The notes: generated by a model not told the origin, from the sequence alone. 64,000 bases of DNA from Xestospongia bergquistia (GCA_963965975.1 OZ014411.1:28072249-28136248); one strand, 5' to 3'. Shown: positions 1 to 11,669, numbered from the stretch's first letter. Program-made: numbers and translations.

Positions 1-1012
1 AATATAACTGAGGATCCTAAATGACTAGTTTAATATATTGTGAAATATATATATTTAGAGTCTACATTGTAAAGTATAGTACATGCATATATGTGTGTGT
101 GTGTGTGTGTGGATCATTGTAGCAAATTGATTGATGTAACAAATCTATGGTAATTTTCATTGCATAATCATATTGAGAAATTTAATAAACACTACTCTGT
201 TCTTAATATGCTAATCATAGGTCATTAGTTGCTAGTCAGTGTTATAAGTTAACAATCATTTTAACAACAGATGTACTGACTTCTTTCATGCATGGTTCAG
301 AGATTCATGTGATATGATGGTAACTACCTATTAGACACTTTCTCAACTATCTAGGGATACAAACTAGCTTAATTTTTATTCATTATGATGAGGGAAGGAA
401 CTCTGAGAAGACCAAGTATATGTAGTGTCCCAAGCCATGGACTCCCCTCCAACTATTATTTCAATCATGAAATATATGTAGGACTCTTACATGCTATGAC
501 TCTAGATCTTTTTTAACTTGTCCAAAGTCAGGGTGGTACATTACAATTGATATTACATTGAGTCCTATAAATATGTTCTACAACTAAACATGTATTCTTG
601 TTGACATAAATCAAAGTGTAGCATTAGAAAAAAAGAAATGATATAGGAAATAATCTGGGTATCATATTCGACAGACCTCTTGTGTGATCTAAGTCAAGAA
701 TCTGGTTTATGTGAAGAAAATATTGTGTCATCTCAGCAAGTGCTCAGTGAATGTTGGGAATCAAGTTGTACAACGAATTACTGTTAGGGAAAGGAGCTGA
801 GGCATTTACACAAATCATACAATACATGGACATGCTCTTCCAAAATTTTCAATGTCTTTATTCAAATAAATCAACACATGAAGACTGGAAATAAAGAGGT
901 CAAATTATTATCCGTTCTAATAAGATCATAATATTTTCATTTCTGGTAGAAATATTGATTGCTATATGATAATACTGTCACAATTAATACAGATATCATT
1001 AACTTATAAATT
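1..1012. other. Non-coding stretch left of uS12m
   Basis: No open frame with family resemblance and no convincing exon was seen. It contains a short (GT)n run near 90-112 and otherwise AT-rich sequence. The right end probably holds the 3' untranslated region of the uS12m gene, which is on the minus strand. Confidence 0.5.
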
Positions 1013-1426
1013 CTATTTAATAGGGTGTCCACAGTCATATTTTCCTCTAATGACTCTAACTTTAACTCCTGGTACATCTTTGGGTCCTCCTCCTTGAATA
1101 AGGACAACATCGTGCTCTTTAAGAGTGTGTCCTTCTCCTGGAATATATGCTGTCAATACTTTACCAGTACTCAAACGAACTTTACAACATTTCCGTTGAC
1201 CAGAATTTGGTTTTCTAGGTTTTAAAATCATAGTTTGTAAGACAATGCCTTTAAGTTGTGGTTGACCATTCATTGGGCCTTGTTTTTTGGGCTTTGTCTT
1301 TAATGGACCTTGTCTAATAACTTGTTGAAGAGTTCTTAAGTAGAAACTACTTGTATGAAGATATGACGTTAGAAGAGATGTGTGAGACCATGATCTTTCA
1401 GCAGTCCTCCAACATGTTGACAACAT
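1013..1426 (-). CDS. MRPS12: Mitochondrial ribosomal protein S12 (uS12m)
   Basis: Single-exon frame of 137 codons ending in TAG. Residues from about 45 onward carry the conserved uS12 core: the [11 protein letters not shown] segment, then [18 protein letters not shown] and a [11 protein letters not shown] stretch, which in the family line the decoding centre of the small subunit. The first 40 or so residues are rich in Arg, Ser and Thr and poor in acidic residues, as expected of a mitochondrial targeting presequence, which bacterial uS12 lacks. The protein should be imported into the matrix and assembled into the mitochondrial small subunit. It lies about 640 bp downstream of, and on the same strand as, the mitochondrial EF-Tu gene. 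I see no lesion. Family identity is very secure; the start is the first ATG of the frame. Confidence 0.95.
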   Translation of the reverse strand: MLSTCWRTAERSWSHTSLLTSYLHTSSFYLRTLQQVIRQGPLKTKPKKQGPMNGQPQLKGIVLQTMILKPRKPNSGQRKCCKVRLSTGKVLTAYIPGEGHTLKEHDVVLIQGGGPKDVPGVKVRVIRGKYDCGHPIK

Positions 1427-2068
1427 TGTATATGAAATTTAAAATTTATTTAGTTTGGAAAGACGTTTACTTCCTCGTGCTCTTGCCACTAATAATTTTT
1501 GGAGGTGTGGCTACCAAAATAGCTGCAAATTATTGTTTTTGTTCTGACATCTTTTGAAGTCACGTGACAAATATAAAATTGAAAAATTAATTATCCATTT
1601 TCAGAAATGTTTGAAATTGAAAATACAATCAAATTGCAGTATTTAACTGTTTATTAAAATAATATATTGTTTTATACAAATTTTATTAGCCTTTAAAAAA
1701 ACCATGTTGATAACTATAATATATATCAACTTTAATCCTGAAATGTTAAAGTACAAATTAATTAATGTACCTATTTTATCAACAATTAAAGCATTATAAA
1801 ATGAAAGAACAATTCTGAATTACTTTCTAAACTATGGACCATACATGTACCAGTGAACCAGGACAAAATTTAGCAATGGACCCTCTCTATAGGTCTATGA
1901 CATCATACGACATTACTATTAAAATAAAAGATTACTCAGAATAATACATTGGAATATTACTGTATGTAACAATGTACATGTCCCTCTAATTTGTAGCAAA
2001 ATGAGAGAAGATTAAAAGAGTTACAAGTTAAACAGAATTGTACTTCATTTATTCACTTAATAAATTAG
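1427..2068. other. Intergenic gap between uS12m and EF-Tu genes
   Basis: AT-rich sequence with no coding frame I can support. It should contain the uS12m promoter and the EF-Tu 3' untranslated region. Confidence 0.5.
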
Positions 2069-3861
2069 TTACAATATTTTAGTGACTACACCAGAACCAA
2101 TAGTTTTATGTCCTTCTCTTAAAGTAAATCTTTGTTGCACTTCTAGAGGAATATCTGCTTTTAATGTTAAAGTCATTGGAGTGTCCTCTCCTGGCATCAC
2201 CATCTCTTTATCCTAATTAGATCATAAATGTGGGTGTTGTCAGTTAATAACTTACTTCTGGTAATGACACTACGCAAGTTACATCGGCAGTTCTAATAAA
2301 AAGTTGTGGGGAATAATTACTCATAAATGGAGTATGTCGACCACCTTCTTCTTTCTTTAATACATATACCTATAACAATATTAGTGGGTGTGGTGAGTGG
2401 GTGGAGTTACCTGAGCTTCTAGTTTACTACAAGATATCACTGTATCAGGTTGACATAGTAACATCCCACGTCTTATTTGTTCTCGTTTAATTCCTCTAAG
2501 CAATGCTCCTAACTGATCTCCAGCTTGTCCTTCATCAAGTTCTTTATGAAACATTTCCAACCCTAAAAATTTAATTATGAACAATAATTACAAGGGCAGG
2601 CCTTATTACCTTTAACAGCTGCTTTCATTTTTGTTTTGTGTCCAATAATTTCAACTTCTTCTCCTTTTTTAATAGTCCCTCGTTCAACTCGTCCAGTCAC
2701 AACTGTACCACGACCAGCTATAGAGAACACATCTTCAATAGGAAGTAAGAAGGGCTTTTCAAAATCTCTCTTTGGTAAGGGTATCCACGTATCAACTTGT
2801 TCAAGTAATTTAAGAATAGAGTCAGTACCAACTGTTGGATTTTTGTCCTCTAAAGCACACAGTGCTGATCCAGCAATAATAGGTGTGTTGTCTCCATCAT
2901 AATCATATTCACTAAGAATTTCTCTCATTTCTAATTCCACCTTTATTATTAATAGATAGCATTAATTAATAAAATTATAGGAACTTACCAATTCTAACAT
3001 TTCAGGATCATCAACCATATCTGCTTTGTTAATGAACACAACCACACTTTCAACACCCACCTAATCAAATAATTATAATAATCAATACAATGATGTCATT
3101 GTGACATCACCTGTTTAGCTAATAGTAAGTGCTCTCTTGTTTGAGGCATCTGTCCATCAGTAGCAGCAACAACTAAAATTGCACCATCCATTTGAGCAGC
3201 TCCTACAAATTAAAATTAATTACTATAAATTAAATATTTACTTACCTGTTATCATATTCTTAATGTAATCAGCATGTCCAGGACAATCTACATGAGCATA
3301 ATGACGATTAGGGGTCTCGTATTCCACATGAGCTGTTGCTATGGTGATACCCCTGGCTCTCTCTTCTGGAGCATTGTCAATGTCAGCATAAGATTTAAAA
3401 TTTGCATTGCCTTTTTCTGCTAACACTATATATAAAACAAATTATTTAATTTGTTTGTTAATTAATAGGGTACCTTTTGTAATAGCTGCAGTTAATGTAG
3501 TTTTCCCGTGATCTACATGTCCTATTGTACCAATGTTGACGTGAGGTTTGGTACGAGAAAATGTCAATTTCTCAGCATATTGATAAATGGGTGTGGCTAT
3601 AACATGTTACACATATAATGTAGATGTGGTCATTGTAAATTATACCTGATATATATCGTTTGTCTTGAAAGATGACTGAAGTATTACACTAAATGATGAG
3701 TTATTATATTGGTGGGTGTGGCATATTATGATACCTTGATGCTTGGTTTAACTCCGCCTACAAATTTAAGAGTGGTACCTGTTTTAACAAAAAAATAATG
3801 ACAGATAGTAGTTATTTTTTAAAGGACCTCTTCGAAGAATGGATTTGAGGAAGGTAGCCAT
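2069..3861 (-). CDS. TUFM: Mitochondrial elongation factor Tu, 11 exons
   Basis: GTPase that delivers aminoacyl-tRNA to the mitochondrial ribosome. Exons read on the minus strand: 3828-3861, 3735-3778, 3646-3688, 3474-3596, 3246-3425, 3111-3202, 2989-3060, 2610-2940, 2411-2562, 2256-2369, 2069-2212. They sum to 1329 nt, giving 442 residues plus TAA, the usual family length. The G1 motif [11 protein letters not shown] is in exon 4, the switch I segment [15 protein letters not shown] and the G3 motif [12 protein letters not shown] in exon 5, and the G4 motif NKADMVDD in exon 7. The domain 2 signature [13 protein letters not shown] is in exon 8. About 50 residues precede the GTPase core and look like a targeting presequence plus linker. 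All ten introns are only 41-50 nt, with GT and AG ends. No lesion was seen. Confidence 0.95.
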
Positions 3862-4116
3862 TAATCCACGTGGAAGAAAACGGTAAGTTTACGAAAATGT
3901 AACACGTGTTTATAGAATTTGAATTAATGAAAACGGTGTCCGTTGTATTCCGTATATTACTAATCACTCAGAAACGTAATATGATATGATACCTTTACTG
4001 TATGATATAAAATCATACATTTTTGTTTATTTATAAATATAAATTGCTTGTTATATTGACAATAATGTTGTTATCATTCTTTAATTGTTTCCCACAAATA
4101 CTACAATAAGATATTA
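3862..4116. promoter_or_regulatory. Upstream region of the EF-Tu gene
   Basis: AT-rich sequence directly 5' of the EF-Tu start, so presumably its promoter and 5' untranslated region. No TATA box is obvious. The first 90 bp recur in decayed form near 12940-12975 and 17010-17075, and the stretch from about 3970 to 4116 recurs near 20970-21130, so this region was part of an old duplication unit. Confidence 0.45.
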
Positions 4117-4440
4117 CAAGCTCTTAATTATCTAGAAGGAAAGAAGCTCAAGGGAGTTTTCAAAATGTGAATTATCTAAAAAAAAGAAATGTTATCTAGA
4201 AGGAAAGAAGTCATACAAGCTCAAGGGAGTTTTCAAAATGTCAATTATCTAGAAGGAAAGAAATGTTATCTAGAAGGAAAGAAGTCATACAAACTCAAGG
4301 GAGTTTTCAAAATGTCAATTATCTAGAAGGAAAGAAGTCATACAAACTCAAGGGAGTTTTCAAAATGTCAATTATCTAGAATGTTATCTAGAAGGAAAGA
4401 AGTCATACAAGCTCAAGGGAATTGATAAGCTGTTAATAAT
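4117..4440. repeat. Short tandem repeats with an AGAAGGAAAGAA core
   Basis: About five imperfect copies of a roughly 55-60 bp unit built on 'tatctagaaggaaagaagtc', followed by 'atacaagctcaagggag' and 'ttttcaaaatgtcaatt'. The same core reappears near 13410-13470, 17460-17670, 19770-19800, 20310-20370, 21120-21240 and 21640-21670. It therefore marks each copy of the segmental duplication that carries the MBF2-like genes. Some copies stay open in one frame by chance; I do not regard them as coding. Confidence 0.7.
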
Positions 4441-6300
4441 CCAGAAAAGGAAAAAAATCATTTAGAAACTAACTAACTTGTAGTCACCTGTATATACTAC
4501 TCCTCTATTAAGTAATAAGTGCATCACATTGTGCAGGTCAGTAGTTACTCTATTCTGTATTTTGATAAAACCATGCAGTGTAACTGAAGCAATAAAATAT
4601 CACTATCATTTGGTCTATAAGCTTTCGATTATCCAGAAGGAAAAAAATCTTATCGAGAAGGAAAAATATCATAGAACATCCTATATATATATAGCTGTAT
4701 ACATTCAAACCAATTTGATGATCATAATATTGAGGATAACATACCCTACTTCATAGATATATCAGTGTATGTATGTGTACAGATATTTTTTATACTTCAT
4801 TATCAACGACATACATGAAGTGATGTCACTCTACATGCAATTAAACAAGAACATAGATGTACTACTCTGTATCATACAAGTATTAATATTACGTATACTA
4901 AGATTAGGTAAATAATGTGCTTTTATGATATCAAATTGTAATTGTCATATATTGTAAAGAAATACTGTAAGTATAATGAATTAATGTTATATATTTTTGC
5001 TTGTATCACAGAATATCTGTTCATACAAACAAGTAGACATATTTTGAAGAAGTATGTAGTATAAGAATACAAAATGGAGTTCTCCATGTGTATAATACAA
5101 TAATATAATGTCAGAACATTAACAAATGTCATCATAAATAATGTTATAAGTAAGAAACAATATACAAGTGTGTGATTTATGAATTCATGTTTGAATTGTC
5201 TTCGTTACAGAATCACATCAATTTGATGTAAGCTCAATATTGAGTTACCATAAAGCCAAAAAACTAGTCTAACTCAATATGTGTAGAACCAAATAGAAAC
5301 CAAAAATACTCCTTGTAATTTATATCCATATAACTGATATTATGAGGGAGGGCAGATATTATTACAACTTAACTAATTTAGTTAAAATAGTATCTACTTA
5401 TAATTTCAATTGAAGCCATGATTCAACTACTATAGTAAAGTGGGTATAAAACAATGTGGTTGTAGATGTAACTAGTTGGTTTTATGAATATTGAATTACA
5501 CAAGTATTGGTCTTGTAGCAACTTTGATTTGGACTTACATCATAATGATGTAACTGTAGTAATGAAGACCATAGTTAAAATGACAATATGCTTTTTCAGA
5601 GAATATGTTCACTTTTTATTGTTTAAATATAACAGATGATCCAGAAGAGCATTTTTACTTTGAATTGAACAAAAAAACTAAGTTTCCTGAACATTATATG
5701 AGTGTGTTCCTGCAAGCACATGTGCTTTGCATAAAACAATTGGGATATACTGCAGTGATGAAATAAGAAGGGCACAATATTTGCACAATCATTTTACAAG
5801 ACACATATCATTATATATTATACAAAGTAACCTACACACTTTAATTTCACATTTAATGAAAATGATATAAGCCTATACTAAACTAATAAGTCTTTTCTAT
5901 TTTGTGACAGTACAGACAAGGTTTGGTTCAAGGTAACCTGCCTATTAATGAATGATGCAACAATTGCCATATATAGCAATTGTCACTTTGGTAATTAGTA
6001 ATAAGTGATTATTGCTGTTCATGTTTGTCATGAGCATACCAAGTAAAAAGGAATAATTGTGTAAAGAGATAATACTGATAATATATTACTAAGAGTTGTA
6101 ATATGTAGTATTGTTGATATAGTTTATAACATAGTGATGTGCCTTTAAAAAGGTTTGACATAAAGAGTGTTATATCAGAATTATGAAATTACAATGAATT
6201 TTACCTAGTAACATGACAAATTTTATCATCACCATATTTAACATGACTTCATGTAAGAGGAATCTTAACAGTTGTTCTATCTAGAGCTGACATACAAATA
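4441..6300. repeat. Duplicated non-coding block upstream of the first MBF2-like copy
   Basis: No gene is supported here. Long stretches are clearly homologous to sequence near 20030-20870 and 21520-22260, so this is one arm of a segmental duplication. A MITE of the kind seen at 14882-15324 lies near 5190-5602: it has facing arms around 'tcttcgttacagaatcac' and 'gtaatgaagaccatagtt'. Confidence 0.6.
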
Positions 6301-6319
6301 ATAGAGTTACCCAAAAGTC

Positions 6320-6327
6320 TATATAAA
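6320..6327 (+). promoter_or_regulatory. TATA box of MBF2-like copy 1 (pseudogene)
   Basis: TATATAAA preceded by the conserved block 'aatagagttacccaaaag' and followed by a conserved leader containing 'gaaatctcctatcagatag'. The same arrangement occurs six times in the cluster. Here the leader has lost about 17 bp, including the splice donor that intact copies have just after 'cctgattctaat'. Confidence 0.7.
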
Positions 6328-6637
6328 GCTTGCTACTGTGACTTAAAATCGAATTAACTGTCAGAAAGAAATCTCCTATCAGATAGTGAGTGTTCCTGAT
6401 TAACCACAAATATTTAAATATAAAGTCCTGCGATTAATCTAAAAGGTCTTTGTGGATTTAGTAGTGTCATAGAAATTATATATGTGTTAGTCATATATAA
6501 TTGCATTTCATTATGTTAAAAAGAACTTACTATATATGGTTAAAGGTTAGAAACAGACATTCAATGATAATAACATTGTTAGTTTCTTTCTATTATTTTT
6601 ATGTCTGAAAACTAATTTTTATTTAATAATGTTATAG

Positions 6638-6782
6638 TGAAGAAAATAGCTAAAGTAGTTGCTAGAATGGCTTCATCTCATGATCCCTATACTTTAGAAT
6701 ATCCTAGCCATGGCAAACAAAGTATGGAATCAGTTAACAACTGGAAATGAACACCACAATCTTACTCTTAATGAATAAATAA
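6638..6782 (+). pseudogene. MBF2-like pseudogene, copy 1 (5' part only)
   Basis: An acceptor-like 'gttatag' is followed by an exon start matching the intact copies. The first ATG (at 6668) opens a frame that resembles the N-terminal 30 residues of the intact proteins. After 'ggcaaacaaagtatgg' the frame shifts by one base; the homologous residues (VWNQL, then HHNLTL) continue in another frame and soon reach a TAA. The 3' two thirds of the gene are missing and the sequence runs into the 3' flanking motif 'gaataaataaagag'. The copy at 14374 has the same lesions. Confidence 0.75.
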
Positions 6783-7146
6783 AGAGAATCAATAGATAAA
6801 TGAATTATGGATAGATGAACTTTTTGATATAATAATTGACTACTAAATGATTGTATAAATTAATAAGAGAAACAATCCAGACTCATCTTATCATCACTGT
6901 ATGACTCATTAGTTATTGTCATGATCATTTACAATAAAATAATATGCTTATATCATTGTTATGTTATGATATTATAATACAAATTGTCATGTTTATTTTG
7001 GTTTTATAACACTTTCATCCATATTTCCAAAAAAACATTAACTTTAGCTCTAAAAAGAATATAATTTCCTATCATTTCTTTGCATTAAAATGATTATTCT
7101 GTTTAATTCACTTCTATAGTTACATGTAGACCATTCGTTATTAACA

Positions 7147-8240
7147 CACTGTAAAGAGCATTTTATCATTTTAACTGAGCTCTTTGTTACCACAGTTTCA
7201 TCAATATGATGTAAACCCAATTCTAGGTTGCTACAACACTAGTGTTGTTCCAGTTCTTAGGTATTGAACTAAAAGTAATTTTAGTACCATCATTTTAATT
7301 TTAGCTCCAATTCTAGAACTAGAGCTAGTACTAGAACTAAAATAATTTTTATCTCAGTGCTGGAATTAGAACTGGAACTAAAAATATTTTTTAGGTATTA
7401 CTGGAACTAAAATTTGAGTTTCTTCACAGTTTTCCATAAGTGGAGAAGCATCAAAAGGACAAAAAAATAGATTGATTAACTACAATTTGGAACACGAAAC
7501 ACTGCTAAGAAAAAATAAAAAGTACTTATAACTTGTTTCATAGAAATTGTGATTGGTTATAAATTAATATACGATAAACATTTGAAACTGCACGGCATGG
7601 AACTATGAATTAAGCGGAAAATTTCCAGAACTAAAACTGGAAATAAAATTGTAAAACAAAAATTTCCAGAACTGGAAGTAGAACTATAAAAAGAACAATT
7701 TGGTTCTAGAACTAGAACTGGAACTATAAATGATAAACTTAAGGTTCAGAACTAGAAGTAGAACTATAAAAAGAACAATTTGGTTCTAGAACTAGAACCT
7801 GAACTATAAATGATAAACTTAAGGTTCTAGAACTAGAACTGGAACTATAATTTGATATGAGAACTGGGACAACTCTATACAACACCAATACTATATTGTA
7901 ACTCAATACGTATAAAGACAACTAGTCGTATCTAAAATCAGATTAATATTACACCCACTTTGCTATAGTAATTGAATGATGGCTTCAATTGAAGCTATAA
8001 GCAGATACTATTTTAACTGAACCTAACCCAGTTATTTTAATTGAAATAGTACCTGCCATAGTTTCAATTGTTGGACATAAACTACAAAGACAACTATTTG
8101 GCTTCTAGTTGGTGCTATATGTACTGAGTTAATAAGTTTTGGCTTTGTTGTAATTCAATATTGGGCTCACGTCGTATTGATGAAATTCTAGTAACGAAGA
8201 CAACAGTTGAAATGGCATGTACAAAATGTTATTTTAAGTG
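7147..8240. mobile_element. MITE family B copy, with a hAT-like element nested inside
   Basis: Starts with CACTGTAAAGAGC and ends with the inverted form TTTTAAGTG. The arms face each other (left 'tcatcaatatgatgtaaacc', right 'cgtcgtattgatgaaattc'), so the element can fold back. An uninterrupted copy of 443 bp lies at 14882-15324. This copy is longer only because of the insertion at 7240-7877. It carries no protein and probably depended on a transposase encoded elsewhere. Confidence 0.65.
7240..7877. mobile_element. hAT-like non-autonomous transposon with AGAACT repeats
   Basis: 638-bp insertion flanked by the 8-bp direct repeat TACAACAC (7232-7239 and 7878-7885). The paralogous site at 14967-14974 has one TACAACAC and no insert, so the boundaries are set by an empty site. 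The ends are imperfect terminal inverted repeats: TAGTGTTGTTCCAGTTCT at the left against TAGAGTTGTCCCAGTTCT at the right, read inward. An 8-bp target duplication and TAG-type ends fit hAT elements. The interior is a degenerate array of CTAGAACT and GGAACTA hexamers, with a larger unit duplicated near 7676-7830. No transposase is present. Confidence 0.8.
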
Positions 8241-8439
8241 TAGTTTATGACATAGTTATGTGCTTTATAATACATTTGACATGAAGAGTATTATATCAGA
8301 ACTATCAAATTACAAAAACTTTACCTAGCAACATGAGAAACCTTATCACCACCATAATTAACATACCTTCCCATCAGAGGAATCTTAACAGTTACTCTAT
8401 CTACAACTGACATACTGATAATAGAGTTACCCAAAAGGC

Positions 8440-8447
8440 TATATAAA
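8440..8447 (+). promoter_or_regulatory. TATA box of MBF2-like copy 2 (gene disrupted)
   Basis: TATATAAA in the conserved block 'ttacccaaaaggc'. The leader is followed by 'cctgattctaataaaag' and a GTATGT donor, so the first non-coding exon still looks functional. The paralogy to the copy at 15524 runs to about 8742 and then stops before the coding exon. The missing 3' end turns up at about 11675-11760. Confidence 0.65.
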
Positions 8448-8744
8448 GGTCTCCACTGTGACTTAAAACCGAATTTACTGTCAGAAAGAAATCTCCTATC
8501 AGATAGATAGTGAGTGTTCCTGATTCTAATAAAAGGTATGTTAACCACAAATATTTAAATATAAGTTTCTGCATTTATGTTTTTCATGTAAAAGGTCTAT
8601 GAGTATTTAGTAGTCATAAAAATTATATATATATATATATATATATTAGTCATATAGTTGCATTTCATTATATTTATAATGTTATAAGGACTTAGTATAG
8701 TTAAAGGTTATGAAACAGACATTCAATGATATTAACATTGTTAT

Positions 8745-9560
8745 AACTCTGTTCCAGTTGAGAAGAGCCACCCAAATAACATGTGAATAACTTTGCCGTT
8801 TTATGTGCTATCCACATGGGACTTACACACATTATCGATACAGCTTGCATTATCGATAAAACTCTGTGATGTGGTCGTTTGGACTTGTAAAAAGAAAAGT
8901 ATTTAAAATAGAGCTGGAAAAAGTGATGACGATATTACAAAGAGTGTATAATATTTATTCTCTTTAGTTATTTGCAACATATTATTCAATATAGCTAAAA
9001 GTGCATTGGAAGTCAACTTCTTTCTTCAAAAAAATTGAAATTTGACTTTCTTCATCTTTATCATTTTCTTCACTTTTCTTCTGCTTTCTACCTTTACTTT
9101 TCTACAATGAAGATTTGCAAATATCTTAGTGTAGGCTTAGTGCTTACAATATGGTGCCTTCACTTAGTGCAATATTTTCACAAAGTTTTTCTCTCCTAAA
9201 AGAGAGAAAGCTACAGTAATACTTTTACTCGTTAAAATATCTGGTTATAAGGTACGTCAAACATCTGTACTTTTATGATGATAGAAGTTTAATTTTATAA
9301 CTACATGCTTATATACACAACAAGGCGAACGTTTTCATAGCGTAACACGTGTCAAAACGGGCTTGTATATTCACAAGCGAATTCATAGTGTTAAATAATA
9401 GAACGTTAATGATATCAGTACGTGCATCGTTTCTATCAAGAAACCATAGCGTAACGCTGTTTCGTTGATGTAATTAGTAGAAAAGAAACTACATAGTAAA
9501 AAGATGCTACATTTAGAAATGATTTATAATCATTTATTTTTCTTGATATAGTTATTATAA
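8745..9560. other. Unexplained sequence replacing an MBF2-like coding exon
   Basis: Sequence with no counterpart in the other duplication units. It begins exactly where similarity to the first intron of the intact copy breaks off. No coding frame with family resemblance was seen. Confidence 0.4.
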
Positions 9561-9566
9561 CTAAAT

Positions 9567-10500
9567 TTATTTTTTCATAGCATATATATTTAATGAATAA
9601 ATGTTGTTAGAATTGTCATGATCATAAATTAATGCCAACCTAGGAGTTTCTTCTCTTTCTATTATCTGTAGTTCTGTATTGTCTTTGAAGACACGTGTTT
9701 CAGTACATTCATGTACTACATTGACAATACGATTAGTTCTTGAAGAGAGAACTGTTTCAAGTTTGTCTTCCAATTCCATTAGAGGACAATCAAATTCGTT
9801 TGTCAACTCTTCTCCAGATGGTGAAGTCATCTTCAAGAGACAACAAATTAAACAGAAAGAAAGACCTCTAATGTTGGTTGTCATGTAGCAAGCAATCATG
9901 ATACCATATTGATATGTACCCTATGATAGATAATAATTGAAAAATTGTAATATAAAACTATTCACATACCTCAGATACAACAATTTCTACAGCATATCCT
10001 ACATAAACAAGAGTTTTATGTCGATCAATGACTCCCCATACTGTTTTACAAGTAGTGTCATTTGATATACTTAATGTGTCACTATATTGAAAACTATCTT
10101 GTAGAGTTTTAATATACTGATTACCAGCATTGGGTAACTTGACAATGACATGACCAAACTACTGCAACGGACAGTCTTGAACCTGTGTGCTAATGAATAA
10201 ATTTGAAACTAAGCTAAGATTCAACACTATAACCAGTCCCTGGATTGTAAATTTTTTTGTGTGAATAAAGATTACAAGAGGATACAAAATTTAAAAAATG
10301 CCTGAATAGCTGGGTTGTCCCATAGTTGAACCAAACTTTTTCCACTACTAGTACAATAATTAAAATGATGTATTTTTAACATTATACTTACCATCTTTCA
10401 TCAGTGAAATAACTTCCACTATACACATGTCTGATACTCTCTAATTTGGGAAACCTATTGGCAATATCATGACTTGGAGCTTGTTTATATATGTAGATTG
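9567..10500 (-). CDS. Unrecognised multi-exon gene or gene fragment
   Basis: Three consecutive exon-like segments on the minus strand with plausible splice sites: about 10393-10500 (contains HDIANRFPKLESI and HVYSGSYFTDE, followed by GTAAGT), about 9970-10160 (contains VIVKLPNAGNQYIKTLQDS and TCKTVWGVIDRHKTLVYVGY, followed by GTATGT) and 9567-9922 (ending in TAA). The last exon has a Cys-rich hydrophobic stretch that could be a membrane segment, followed by an acidic, charged tail. I do not recognise the family. The 5' end was not found, so this could be a complete small gene with a missed first exon or a fragment carried in by transposition. It lies inside the interval that interrupts MBF2-like copy 2. 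Confidence 0.35.
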
Positions 10501-10859
10501 ACACACTTTAAACACATATTTCACTTTGTCTTTGCTCACAATGAAACATAACTGACCCATACATATTTGAATAATGTTTGTGCATAGTTCAGAATAGCTA
10601 TTTGGTGTGCACAACTCTTAGTTAGTTATAAAAAACAGCATTTGTGATTTAAAATATATGTGACTTGTGAACACATATTTCACTACATTCATGAAAATTG
10701 AAGCTTTTTAACGAAAAGGAATGCTAGTTTAAAAGTTAGTGAATGGTGTAGGCTGGTTGGACTGTAGGTGTTTATTGTGTTTTATGTGTTACACCAGCCT
10801 TGTGATGAATGAATTATTAAAATGTTTATGCAAGAAAAATTTTAGTCTCTATTGTGACT

Positions 10860-11350
10860 ATATCAAATTTCTGATAAATGATAGTGAAAAGAAGACTAGG
10901 AGCTAGTGCAGGAAAAAGAAGTAAGGCAAGAATAGGACAGCGCAGAAAATGATCAAAGGGCAAGGTATGTTAGATTATGTATTGTTTTGTTTAATTCATT
11001 TTAATGTGATTTAATAGTTAAGTGCGGTAGTTGATGAGCAAATAGAGTTACCTAGTGACTGGATGGAAGTGTCAGATGTCCATTACCAGCAGAAGCGATA
11101 TTGTGTCATCTCATATCAGAAGACTGTTGGGTGTGCACCTTTAGTTGTTACTCGCTCTTTATAGTGTGATACATCTGTAGTTCCTTCACTTGCTTCTTTT
11201 CCTGAAGTGTTGCCAGATTCTGATATTTTTAAATTAATGACTATCATTAATAAATTGGTTAATAAATTTTAAATAACTAGTAAAATTCGCGTGAACGCAA
11301 CATGGCGTCATATCCGGCATAACGAGCATGTGTCCATTCGGTTTCAGCAG
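10860..11350 (+). pseudogene. Possible decayed exons, unknown origin
   Basis: A short basic segment near 10873-10950 is followed by an intron-like stretch. Near 11019-11150 a coding-like frame reads LPSDWMEVSDVHYQQ and then RYCVISYQ before a stop. No family assigned. It could be transposon debris. Weak evidence. Confidence 0.2.
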
Positions 11351-11354
11351 TTTC

Positions 11355-11564
11355 CTATCCCGGTATGATATTTATTATATCTGGTCCATCTGAGGCTTCC
11401 GTAGCTGATGTAGCGTCAAATTGTCTCATGCTGTCAACGATGTGTAACATCATATGGATCTTTGTTTTTTTTAACATTTCAGGAGAATGCTCATTGATAT
11501 GATCTACAAAATCTTGACAAATCTGTCTAAGTTCTTCATCATGAGTTGGATTGTAAAATGGCAA
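11355..11564 (-). pseudogene. Possible transposase fragment
   Basis: A 69-codon frame containing EELRQICQDFVDHINEHSPE and then KIHMMLHIVDSMRQF. The pattern K-x-H-x-x-x-H-x-x-D-x-x-R-x-F resembles a segment in transposases of CACTA/Tnp2-type elements. The frame is too short to be a functional gene and no neighbouring domain is preserved. Tentative. Confidence 0.3.
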
Positions 11565-11669
11565 TATGTCATTTTGAAGATCTAAAATATTATGATAGTT
11601 AAGCTATAGTATTATATCCATTTGTCACCTTTGAAAGAGTAAACCAAATAGCTTGAATACCACTAAAAT

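Noticed and set aside
2636-2902. 88-codon plus-strand frame across EF-Tu exon 8
   Set aside because: Antisense shadow of a conserved coding exon.
4117-4440. CRISPR-like array
   Set aside because: Repeat units are degenerate, abut without unique spacers and recur dispersed; the window is eukaryotic.
7739-7921. 60-codon serine-rich frame
   Set aside because: Arises from the AGAACT hexamer repeats inside the hAT-like element.
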